A stretch of 64,000 nt of DNA from Boswellia sacra. Lineage: Eukaryota > Streptophyta > Magnoliopsida > Sapindales > Burseraceae. Position 1 is the first letter of the stretch. Each line of letters begins with the position of its first letter. The stretch is from positions 806,001 to 870,000 of the forward strand of contig SNVD02015981.1 in NCBI GenBank assembly GCA_013180625.2, in the 5' to 3' direction. Below, piece by piece: positions 38,481-49,559 of the stretch. A program made the position numbers and the translations under genes. Under the pieces are notes generated by a model. That model was not told where the DNA came from. It made no database searches and was given only the letters and a program-made list of their open reading frames with translations.

Positions 38481-39029
38481 TTGAGGTGATAAAATCATAA
38501 AAGTGGTAGCCGGCAGAGAGCGTTGTCTGTGTGCGAGCGAGTGAGTGAGGCCCGGTGTTGGCTAACGTACGCCGAGGGGAATTTTTAACGATTTAAAACG
38601 GTGTCGTTTTCTCGGAGACTTCTGATTGAGGTCGTGGTCATTGTCACGTACGGGACAGAAAGAGTCAATCACGGGACGCGTTATCGATTCAGTTAGCCCA
38701 CGCCACGGTGGAAGCTCACGTACGGCGCACGTTAGAAACATCTGGAGAATAATTAAATTGGAGGGAAAATGGTAATTATGTTGTTGTCCTCAAAAGAAAT
38801 TTTACTGTGTTCTTTTGCCAAATTTTTAGTCCTCTGTTGGACCCTCCCATTAATTAAAAAAGCATAATTTTATTGATAAATAAATTCTGGTGGACACCTC
38901 AAAGATTTTGTCAATGATTTATACATTTATCAATCATTTTTTAATATTTTAAAATTTATGAATAATCTTATGTCATATGACATATGCTTAGTGTGTTAAT
39001 AAATTAAGTTTTTATTTTATTGATAATTA

Positions 39030-39166
39030 AGGTAATGTTTGTTTGTGTATTTTTATTTTTTGTTTTTAAAATTTGAAAAGAATATATAGTTGATATTGAT
39101 TTAAATGTATTAATAAATTTGTGTTTTCAGAAAATAATATTTTAAGAATGTTAACAAACAAAGCCT
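39030..39166 (+). mobile_element. MITE related to family A by internal layout
   Basis: Ends read AAGGTAATGTTTGTTTGTG and, inverted from the right, AAGGCTTTGTTTGTTAACA. The interior (TTTGAAAAGAATATATAGTT and TTTTCAGAAAATAAT) resembles that of family A but with different ends. It directly abuts a perfect palindrome. Confidence 0.45.
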
Positions 39167-39226
39167 TAAATGGCAATCTATTAATTAAAAAGCCTTAGGC
39201 TTTTTAATTAATAGATTGCCATTTAA
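39166..39226. repeat. 61-bp perfect palindrome
   Basis: Two 30-base perfectly complementary arms (39166-39195 and 39197-39226) around one central T. Arms include GGCAATCTATTAATTAAAA. The unit can extrude as a cruciform. Confidence 0.95.
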
Positions 39227-40076
39227 CTTTTCTTTCTTAATTAATATTTATTAAAAAATTCAACATGGTTCTACCATCCTTATGAGAGCATGATTAGAAA
39301 GTGATAAAGTACAAAATTGATTACATTTCTTAAAAATAAATAAAGGGAATTTGATATGGTTTACAGATGAATAATATTAATATACATTTTAACGAGGGGA
39401 AAATTGAGAGAATAACATAAATTAGGGGATTTGTTTGATTAATAAATCTCTTCCTGAAAATTTGCATATTATGACATTTTGTTTGAAGTTCAATAATATC
39501 TCATAGAGTCTGACACTCTAACATAGAGTTCATAATATACAAATTTTTAAAAATAATATTATTTTTACAATTCGCATTTAAGCTTAAGACATTTTTTAAA
39601 ATTTTTCTATTATTGGTTTATCACGAGAGTTCTTTTATGAAATATAATAATTATTTTTTAATGGAAAATCATGAAGTATATATATCTTACTATTCATTAC
39701 TTGGATTATTATTGTTTTTAATATAAAAATATAACAACTTCTCTTCTGAGGGGGTTAAAAGAGGCAATGAACTCCATTCTCTAACATTGACTACAATGGT
39801 GTTTCTACTGCCATCCAAAACTAGTTAAAATAATTCGAAATATAGAATCAATTGTTGATTTTAAGTTATTCTTAAAAAAAAAAGTAACCTTTTTTAAATT
39901 TATTTGAAATATTTGAACCTTTTCATATGAAACAATCGTTTATTAAATCTTTATCAGAATGTTCTAATACCACAAGACCACAAATTAATTATCAAGGCTT
40001 AGAAAGTGATAACCATCTCAGACTTTATAACAGACACTTCAGAGTCAATAATAAACACACCGAAGAATCTGATTAT

Positions 40077-40225
40077 CAAACTAACAATCATTTGCAAATG
40101 CTTTTAACATGTAAAATGTCAGTGTAGGTGACACTTAAAATGAAATATAGTTGTCAAATTAACAATCATTTGCAAATGTTTTTAACATGTAAAAGAATGT
40201 TAGTGAATGTGACGCTTAACATATG
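40077..40225 (+). repeat. 78-base tandem duplication
   Basis: A unit starting CAAACTAACAATCATTTGC at 40077 recurs at 40155 (CAAATTAACAATCATTTGC) with a few substitutions; both contain TTTTAACATGTAAAA. Non-coding. Confidence 0.85.
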
Positions 40226-40384
40226 AAAAGTAATGTTGTTTCAAATTTTAGATATTAGCTTTATAAAAATAAACAAAGCTACTCGAATCCGAGATCCCGT
40301 CATTTACGTGTATCCCATGTTTTATCATCATCTATTAGATGGATCCAATGAGGAGTGCAAATAAAATAAAAATTGAAACTTTTA

Positions 40385-40550
40385 ATACTTGTTTCCAAAT
40401 CTTTTTTCTGACTCCACATTTTTCAATGCAATTTATATTTAATCTCAACCACGTATTCTTTTCAAAATTTAAAATAATTCATTATCAACCACATATTCAT
40501 AAATTCAATTGAAAACAAAAATTCTGAATTCATAAAAGAACACACTCTAA
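40385..40550 (-). mobile_element. MITE family A, copy 3 (inverted, eroded)
   Basis: Reverse complement of the family A layout: TTCAATGCAATTTATATTTA, CATATTCATAAATTCAATTG and the end AATTCATAAAAGAACACAC are present. The left terminal repeat is too diverged to place exactly. Confidence 0.6.
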
Positions 40551-42611
40551 GCAATTTTAGAGTTGTAGCTCCGTAACTTCAATAGAACACGTGCTCTCTC
40601 TAGACGTCGTCGTAGCATCAATAGTGATGAATGGGGAGCGCATTTCTTTGTAGTAGGATTTGATGTCTTTCTTTGACATCAGTAGATGATCTCATCTCAA
40701 GGAGTTCTGGGTTGACGTGCATGGATGTTAACTAAAGAGTTTTAATGAAATGAAATATGAGACAAATGAAATTAGCTCTTCGTTAGTATGATCGAGAGCT
40801 TCCATTACAACTCTCTTGCGTCTTCATAAAAGGATTACGAAAGAAAATTTTATTTGCTTTATGAGTTCTGCAAAGAAAAGTCTCATAGCTGATCATAATC
40901 GTCTTGCTCATTCATCTGAGCAATAATTCTTCTTCACCTATAATCTTGTTGTATCTTTAATAAAATCGAGGCACTATATGTGAAACTTCTCATCTATTAT
41001 CTTCGTTTTTCTCTTCAGCATAACTCATAATATATGTGTGATATCTTTACAGATCTGAATTTGTCGAATATGAAGATTGCAGCAGCACTTGATCTTGTTT
41101 TGAATCTTGAACGTCGATTGTTCACAAAGAATTGATTCTTTCTTGAGGAATAAAGGTACCTGGGGACAGTTGAAGAGGGTCACGTTGAGTATGAAACTCA
41201 GCCTCTGAATGAAAGCACCCTGTTAAGGATTTATTTAACTCTTGTCCGCTTGGCTGCTTTTATCCAAAGAAGAGTTCTCTTCCTATAATCAAATGCCTCC
41301 TTGTGCTAAGTTCGATTTCTTTTATAAATGGATTGGCGTAACATTCTTTTGGCAGCTGCTATGGTGAACAACCTTTTCTCTTGCTTTAATTATTGTTCTC
41401 TTGTTAATTTGCAAGGTGTTAATTGGTTAACAATTAATCAAGGAGGTTATGGGTAAGCTTAGAATCAGGAATCGAACTTTTATTTCATCTATTAAGTTGC
41501 TCTTATGCGATACTGCATTTAAAATTTGAGGTCAGTGGCAATAATGAGGTGTCTCTTTTCTATCTTCATGCTTTTCTCTTTCACTGTGATTGCTTGGGTC
41601 TGCTTGGTCGTAATGGCAAATTTGGGCTAAGAAATTCTCTTTATTTGGATTGGACCACATTTAGTCGAATTGTACAACAACGGGCATTAACAGGTATTTT
41701 TATAAGTGTCATACTTAATTAAAAACAAGGTCTCATTTGTTTTTGTCTTGCGTTGAAAAAAGTGTCTCAACATTTGGTAAGTTTAAAATCACATCTTGAA
41801 TTAGCAACTTTCATTGCTTCCAATTTTTTCCTTTTGAATTCTTTTGCTAAATAAATTATTTTATAAATAGTTTAAAATTAATCATTTTTAAATTGTGTAA
41901 CCATAGGCCCTAACTATTGTTATCTAAGAAATAAGCGATTAATTTTAAGCTATAATAACTCTGAACTGACCCTTAACCTAAATTAAAATTTTTAAACATA
42001 TAAATGTAATAATACTATCACTATAAACAGTTTAGAATACATAAATGCAATATGGTATCACTATAAATAATGTAACGAAAAAAAAAGAAAACGAAGAAGA
42101 AGAAAAATCAAGAGAAAAATTGAAAAGAGAAAATTCAAATGTTTTTAATAAATAATTAAATAGTAATTAAAATAGTATAAATAATTTTAATTAGACTGTA
42201 AATTAAATAAAATACAAAGAATTATGTCACACTTTCAAATTTATTATACAACTTTATTCATATAAATTAATATTGAGTTATTATATAATTATGATGTAAT
42301 TATATTCATTTAATCGCGTTCTACTATATCAGGTTTTAGTTATTGTTCCAGAAAAGGATAGATATTGTAATAAAATTGATAAGGAAAACAAACCCTAACA
42401 ATTTGACTCAAATATGTATTAATTACATCACATACAATATTTTTCTAGTTAACTATTTCTAAATTTGAGTATAACCGACCTTAAAATTTCTAGTTTTTAA
42501 TATAAGTATAGACTTAAAAGAAAAAAACAAAAAAATCTTTAGAAGGCTCTAGAACAAGATCTGGACCGTCCCTCAAGAGAAGCACGCAACGAATCCCACG
42601 AAAAGTAGAGA

Positions 42612-42626
42612 ATTCTAGACGCTTCC
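42612..42626 (+). promoter_or_regulatory. Heat-shock-element-like site
   Basis: ATTCTAGACGCTTCC fits three alternating HSE pentamers (nTTCn nGAAn nTTCn) with one mismatch (GAC for GAA). It is about 50 bases upstream of the TATA box of the DnaJ gene, a position typical for heat-shock factor binding. Confidence 0.5.
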
Positions 42627-42676
42627 CATCCAAAGGATTCCATTAATTAGGAAACGATCTCCACCGTCTATTAGCA

Positions 42677-42684
42677 TATAAAAG
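42677..42684 (+). promoter_or_regulatory. TATA box of the DnaJ gene
   Basis: TATAAAAG lies 192 bases before the start codon at 42869. Transcription would begin near 42708, leaving a leader of about 160 bases. Confidence 0.7.
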
Positions 42685-42868
42685 CAGACCGCACAGAAAA
42701 AACACCTGCTTTTCCTTGTTAACTCCTGGTACATTCCTAGCGCGTTTAGAGCGTCCATTCTGTTCCAGAAAACCAGTTCAAGCTCTGATCGTAATTGTGT
42801 TGTTGGATTTCATTTTTTGATCTTGAAACGCTGCGTTTGAAATATCTGTGAAGAGAAGGGAAGGGAAG

Positions 42869-44862
42869 ATGTTTGGGAGAGCGCCGAAGAAGAGCGATAA
42901 CACGAGGTACTATGAGATACTGGGAGTGTCGAAAAACGCTTCGCAGGACGACTTGAAGAAGGCCTACAAGAAGGCTGCCATCAAGAATCATCCCGACAAA
43001 GGAGGCGATACCGAGAAGGTCCGTTTCGTTTCGTTTCGTTTGTTAATGTCATTGATTCTGCGTTGCCTTGTATCGCACGCTAACGTTACACGCGCTCAAA
43101 CGTAGTTGTTTCGGTTTATGTTTTGATCTTTGTTTTCCTTTCATAAGCGCGGAGGGGGGATTTTCAAAGATTTTGTGAAGTTTTGGATTGTTTTGAAAGA
43201 ATTTTTATGGAAACTAGAAGCTTGTGTTAGTAATGTACGGGAAAGACCATGTTGTGGTTTATTATTATTATTATTATTATTTATCATTGATATGGCTAGG
43301 AAGAAATGGCTGTGCTTGTGATTGATTTTCTAGAAACGAAATACTGTCTTTTCCATCTGAAGTCTGAAATAAATTTTGAATGAATTTCTCTTGCAGTTCA
43401 AAGAGTTGGCTCAGGCCTATGAGGTTCTGAGTGATCCTGAGAAACGAGAGATTTATGATCAGTATGGTGAGGATGCACTCAAGGAAGGAATGGGTGGTGG
43501 TGCTGGTGGACATGACCCATTTGACATCTTCCAATCCTTCTTTGGTGGGAGTCCATTTGGAGGTAACAACTCTTAACTGATTAATGAATTGGTGCATTGG
43601 ATGAGTAGTTTTGATCGAGTGATGGTGATTGGATTAATGATTTGTTGGTGAGCAGGTGGTAGCAGCAGGGGACGTAGGCAGAGGCGGGGAGAGGATGTGG
43701 TTCATCCCCTAAAGGTTTCTCTTGAGGACCTTTTCCTGGGTACATCAAAGAAGCTCTCACTTTCGCGGAACGTGATATGTTCAAAATGCAATGGGTGAGT
43801 TCGTCGGTTTCTTAATGTCTTGTGTATGTTCTTTGTTAATATGGATAATAATTGCTTACATTGGTTGTGTTATAATTTGATCTGTCATAGCAAAGGATCG
43901 AAATCGGGAGCTTCAATGAAATGTGCTGGTTGCCAAGGTACTGGTATGAAGGTCTCAATTAGGCACCTTGGCCCTTCAATGATTCAGCAGATGCAGCATC
44001 CCTGCAATGAGTGTAAGGGTACCGGTGAGACCATAAATGATAAGGATCGCTGCCCACAGTGCAAAGGAGAGAAGGTTGTTCAAGAGAAGAAGGTGCTTGA
44101 AGTAATTGTGGAGAAGGGAATGCAGAATGGGCAGAAGATTACCTTCCCTGGTGAAGCTGATGAAGCTGTATGCTCTCTTTTCTGTTTGTTCACTTTCCAC
44201 CTATCCATACATGATGGGTTCTGATCGGTTCTGTTATCTATGTGTTTTGCAGCCTGATACAGTCACAGGAGATATAGTGTTTGTTCTTCAGCAGAAGGAA
44301 CATCCAAGGTTCAAGAGGAAGGGTGAAGACCTCTTCTATGAGCATACTCTATCTCTTACTGAGGCTCTCTGCGGTTTCCAGTTTGTATTGACGCACCTTG
44401 ATGGCAGGCAGCTCCTTATCAAGTCGAAGCCAGGGGAAGTTGTCAAGCCTGGTGAGTATGAGGCTGCTATAAACTTCCTAGGATTAAAATATTTATTTGA
44501 TTACTGTTGAAGTTACTGATTTTGAACTCCCTTTTGCAGATTCGTTCAAGGCAATCAATGATGAGGGTATGCCCCTATACCAGAGGCCGTTCATGAAGGG
44601 AAAACTTTACATTCACTTCACAGTGGACTTCCCAGATTCTCTGAGCCCAGATCAGGTCAAGGCACTAGAGGCAGTTCTGCCACAAAAGTCATCATCTGGG
44701 CTTACTGACATGGAGCTGGATGAGTGCGAGGAGACTACATTGCATGATGTCAACATCGAAGAGGAAATGAGGAGAAAGCAGCAGTCCCAGGCCCAGGAGG
44801 CATATGAAGAGGATGAAGACGTGCATGGTGGTGCTCAGAGGGTGCAATGTGCCCAACAGTGA
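42869..44862 (+). CDS. J3: Type I DnaJ/HSP40 co-chaperone, farnesylated
   Basis: Six exons: 42869-43018, 43397-43562, 43656-43794, 43891-44167, 44253-44451 and 44540-44862, totalling 1254 bases and encoding 417 residues, the usual length of plant J2/J3 (ATJ2/ATJ3, ANJ1) proteins. It is a cytosolic co-chaperone that stimulates HSP70 ATPase and delivers unfolded clients. Domains in order: J domain with HPD at residues 41-43; Gly/Phe region ([19 protein letters not shown]); four zinc-binding repeats [24 protein letters not shown] and CPQCKGEK; the C-terminal client-binding domains; and the C-terminal CAQQ, a CaaX box for farnesylation at Cys414. The ATG at 42869 is the first in frame. A TATA box and heat-shock-element-like site lie upstream, and the 3' UTR carries a 45-base tandem duplication. 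No lesions seen. Confidence 0.96.
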
Positions 44863-45038
44863 TAATGATGAAAAACAATGAATCTAAGCATAGCTATGAG
44901 TTGAAGTATGCATAGTACTACTTGGACAATGTGGGAGTGATGCTATTTCTGTTGTTCAGGGATTATGATGGACATTGGAAAGTCGAATATGAATTTGATA
45001 CAAAAGTTCTAATGTTAAAAAGAGTTCTCCTAAGAAAT

Positions 45039-45128
45039 GATTGCTATTTTTCTCACTCTATAATACTAACTTGGATGAATTTTGATTGCTATTTTTCTCA
45101 CTCTATAATACTAACTTGGATGAATTTT
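45039..45128 (+). repeat. 45-base perfect tandem duplication in DnaJ 3' flank
   Basis: Units 45039-45083 and 45084-45128 appear identical, beginning GATTGCTATTTTTCTCACTC. It lies about 180 bases past the stop codon, probably in the 3' UTR, and looks recent. Confidence 0.93.
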
Positions 45129-45129
45129 T

Positions 45130-45800
45130 GGGCCTAGTAGGGCGGAATATTAGGGTAGAGTAGCCGGTGCATGCGGCACAATTACACATACTGTCACTTG
45201 GCTGATGTGCCTACTCAGGTGAGCCAGGGCAAATTGAATGCCAAAAGCAAGTTCCACATTCCTCGCTGGCTTCTAAAATGTTTCTAGGCAAAGTGTCGCT
45301 GCGTTAACTAGCCCTTGGGTTACTGCTCCGTTTTCTCTGGTTCTTTTGGCTATGAAGTCCATGCAGCAAATCAAAAGCCCTATGTATATTCTTCTGAGTG
45401 AAAAAGGGTTAAAATATAGGTTTTGGCGAATGACATTCAGAAACCTCGAACATTTAGTAAAGCTGCTTTGAATTTAAGCGGTAGTAATAGTACTCATTTA
45501 TTGAAAACGAACAGATAGAAGCTCAGCTGTGACTATTAATCTATCGAAAGAAGGTGGTGCCTAAGATAAAAAGAAATCAACTATTTTTGTATGTTGGCAA
45601 GTGGGACGGCTGTGCTTGTACAAGTGAAAACTGTAACTTCTTTACATTTATTTCTGATGTTGATGACAAAGAACCCAGTTAAAACTTTAAAAACTCGTAA
45701 TGCTATAAACAAATCAATTTTCCGCCTAATTTCAGCATAAAAGAAGCAACACCTAAAAAGAAGCAAAAACTCACAACTGGTTCAAATTTCAGACGGTTTG
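45130..45800. other. Convergent intergenic stretch
   Basis: Between the stop codons of the plus-strand DnaJ gene and the minus-strand pseudokinase gene. It should hold the 3' UTRs and poly(A) sites of both. No gene or repeat was recognised. Confidence 0.5.
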
Positions 45801-45805
45801 TTACT

Positions 45806-48800
45806 TCATATAAAAGAAACCTGTGGGTTCCAATATGGTTGAGGTGGAATATCTACTTTCTTCTGGAGATACCGTGATATCTGTGGAATAGAGAATGTTG
45901 GCTTGTCCTTCGTTTTAATACATAATCTTGCTATGGCTAGAAGCTTTTTAAGCTCCCTAGAGTCATAATCATTCCCAAGATCTGGGTCTATCATGTTATG
46001 TACAGAACTGCCAAAGCCAGATTCCTGTATCCATTCAACTAAATCTCCACCTCCCCGCTCTGATGATTGACCAGTTATTAGCTCCAGGATCAGCACGCCA
46101 AGCTGAAAGATTATGTTACTGGATTCCTGTTTCTTACAATCTACAAGAGTCAAAGAGAGAAATAGAAGAATTGATTTTGTAGTAGAGAGACATTGAGAGA
46201 AAATCACAACATTGTGTACGGATGGTAGCAAAATTACCTTCTAAATGTGAGGCAAGAGGCATTGCAACGGAATCTCGAACAGAGCTGAGAAGGCCAATGT
46301 CAGAGATCTGAAGATAGAAAGTGAAGAAAAACTCATAAGTCATTTCAATCATTTGTAACACGTGGTATAACTGTTGCTTGCTAACACAAAAAAATATTCA
46401 AAGTATGTATGCAAGCAAAATGCGAAAAATGAAAACCAACAGAAAGAGCCAAACCTTTGCTGTAAAGTTTTCATCTAACATAATACTACTTGAGTTGATG
46501 GAGACATGATATATTGGTGGGTTACTGAAGAGAAGCAGATACTCCTGCAAGTATAATTGCCAGAATCAAGATGCTGAGGGATAACTTGTAAGCTATGAAT
46601 GGACCCAAACTTTCAATGCTGTGAGACTATTTCCTACACCACATAAGGTTAATGCACGTGGATTGGGACTCTTTAATAACCAATTGATGACCACCTTTCC
46701 ATATTGGATTTCTAAAAAAACAGCCTTAGTGGCTGAAAAAGGGTGGAGGAAAAAGATTATTTCTAATAATTGTGCAGCAGTCAGTATAAAAATAACATGG
46801 CAGATGTTTGCATTCTTGCAGGTAGGTGTCAATAATTAGCATAAATTTGAGAGTTGATCAACAAAGAGATGACTGAGTGCTCAGAAGATGATGCATACAA
46901 TGCTATTTATGACTGCTTTCTAGAAGATAATATTTTATGTTTCCAACATACCAAAGCAGCTGCCACACCAACTGCTATCTGTAGCCTTGTCTTCCAATTT
47001 AAGGGAGTCTTTAAAGGATCTGTCAGGAACCAAGAGTTTTTAACAGAATTAACGTTTGAATATTTATAAGCAACCCTTTCTCACAGGAGGTTTGCTCCAA
47101 AGATTACCATTAAGATGGTCTTTCAAGCTTCCATTATCTATGTTGCCAAACACTAGCAACCTGTACAGGTTTTACATAAACAAAATAATAATCACTAGAA
47201 CAAAATAAAAGGAGAGGTTATGGAAACAACTACTATATAGCAATATGGAATAACTAACATTTAGATTCAATGTTGGCAAGAAAACTTTAAGAGATAGCTG
47301 TCTCTATGACTTAAATAGATGAATCAAATAGAGTACATACACATTTTTACACCATACACAGGTTGTATCAAATATTTTGATATCATTCATAAAATATTAT
47401 CGCGAAAATGTCTTCATATTCACATAAACTTATGAAAGATATGTTGATACATTGTTCTTGTAAAGTATCCAATCTGAAGTTAGAATTATTTTTCAAGATT
47501 TTTGGAGCATCTAAACAACAGATAGACATCAAATATAGACTGATGCTCACATACACAAAAAAAAAAAAAAAAAAAACACCATGCATATGGATGTATCGTA
47601 ATAATTGGGAAACAACTAGTTCTCTCACAATTTACACAGAAATGAAGTTATAAGTCTCACTTTGTCTTCATTAGCTATGCTTTGGATATGATAAATTCTA
47701 TTGAAGTCTTGCATTGCATCCTATAAATAAATATCTAACTTTAATGTCTAAGGAAGTGCCTGACATCTCTTAAAGCATATAATGGAGTTTGGACTGGATC
47801 AGAAAGTTTTAACTTAAGCAGACTAAATAGTTATGAAACTAGCTCTATTCCTGTGTTACCAGACTTAACCAGGAAGAATGTCAGCAGTTAAGAAACAAAC
47901 CTCTTACGTCCAGTGGAAAACCCTTGAAGTGTAAGAAGGTGGCGGTGATGCAAGCGACTCAATAGTTGCACTTCTCTATAAAAAGCATCTTTTTCCAGGT
48001 CAAGAGCTTGTATTTCTTTTACCAAAGCAACCTCACCATCTTGAAATCTTGCCTTATAAGCAGTCCCGTGAGAGTTCTTGTAAATTACTCTGTGAAAGCT
48101 GTCCGTTGCCTTCTTTATATCTTTGTGTGAAAAGCACCTTAGAAAAGATATTGGGCCTGCAATAATACGTAGTTCAGTTTAACAAAACCTGACTTAATTA
48201 AAAAGTACAGACAACATCATAATTTTTACACCATACTCATGGTTATCCCAGTGAACAAGTGAGGTGATAGAATAGAATGTTTTCGAAATTTGGATACTAA
48301 TAATTTCCTTTCACTTCTAATCAATTATTTTGCACCTTGCGACCATATGATAAGATTAAGCAACATGATCAAAAGCCAGAGAGAGATACTCCAATTCTCA
48401 GCCTAGAGGTTTTGCTCACTGAACACTACCGTATCAATGAATTAAAGGAAATGAGAAAGAGTGAAAATTGATGCTTACGACTTATGTGGTACCCAATTCT
48501 GGGAATTTTGTAGAGCAAACTTACTAAAGTTAAGTAAAATTTGTGTGAAGTATTTCTTTGCATATACAATCAAGTTCAATATACAGCTGAGCAACAAAGA
48601 CTGGTCATGCCTAATAAAGATGCTCTGTTTTCTCAGTCATCACAACCTAAAAATCAGATGGAAATTGGACCTGAAAACATCCAAGCTCAGGGACCTAAAT
48701 GCATATGTTGACCAGGAACGCTCAGCTAATAACTAGAAAGAGCGAGAAGAAAGAGAGAAGTTTTGCACCAAAAAATATTGCAGCAATCAAAATTGCAATT

Positions 48801-49395
48801 ACCAGTATTTCTTTTCTTTCATTCTAACAACTGATAACAGTTAGTTCTTATTCTGTACTCACAATGGCTAAAAATACAATCCAAACTGATGGATAAATAA
48901 AATACTAACTTCTTGAAGTTCGATTTCAACTTCCTTTGTTACAACTTCCTACAGAGTAAAAACAGACAAGTATTCTCTGCGCATCAACTGCAAATTTAGC
49001 AAATTAAAAAGCCAGTACAATTGATAGTTCATAAAAAGATACTATTGGGTACTGCATCTAACTGAAATCCAATCCAATTGACTTGACAGAACAAGTTCCT
49101 TCATTTGCTAATATCATATAATTTACAAAAAATTCAGGCAACACTATAAACAATTACCACAGACAATCCCACATACAATTCTGCAAATTCAAGTCCAAAT
49201 CCTTCAAATTCCATTCAATTCACACGCAATTCAACTAAAAACCAGGTTAAAAAAACCAACCGTTTTACTAAAACACCACACTGCATTCACCAAGTCAACT
49301 TGCCTCTCACTTCCAAGGAACAACAACTTACCAGAACGAGATCGGTGAAGCCATGCAAGAAGAAGACGCCTGACTTTGCGGGTCAAGCGATCCAT
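45806..49395 (-). CDS. Receptor-like cytoplasmic pseudokinase
   Basis: Seven exons on the minus strand: 49395-49332, 48156-47901, 47160-47108, 47019-46952, 46544-46455, 46307-46238 and 46140-45806. They total 936 bases and encode 311 residues in one unbroken frame. The short basic N-terminus (MDRLTRKVRRLLLAWLHRSR) has no signal peptide, ectodomain or membrane helix, so it is a cytoplasmic RLK relative. Closest remembered class is the At1g49730/At3g19300-type RLKs (FLRCFSHKDIKKATDSF, NGSLKDHLN). Kinase fold landmarks: the Lys in ALVKEI and the helix C Glu in YREVQLL are kept. The Gly-rich loop is degenerate (IYKNSHGTAYKA), HRD is HVS, the catalytic-loop Asn is Ser (INSSSIMLD), DFG is DIG, and the activation segment and APE are missing. 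It is therefore almost surely inactive as a kinase and may act as a scaffold or regulator. The protein ends in YWNPQVSFI. Confidence 0.85.
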
Positions 49396-49559
49396 GTACA
49401 CTATAGACTCCCCGATTTCTACCACATGGGGTAGTGACAAAAGCAAAGCAGAATCATGCTGTTTCCAAGGCCTTTAACAAACCTTCTAGTTTACTCTTAA
49501 AGCAAGTGGAAGTAACACAAAGTAGTTAAAACTGAAGTGCTCGGTCTGTTGATAATAAT

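Larger units (their letters stand above)
38480..42600. other. Intergenic region between IQD5-like and DnaJ genes
   Basis: No gene supported. It contains a MITE with an adjacent 61-bp palindrome (39030-39226), a 78-base tandem duplication (40077-40225), MITE family A copy 3 (40385-40550) and a less A+T-rich block at about 40560-41700 that I could not assign to any gene or element family. Confidence 0.55.
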
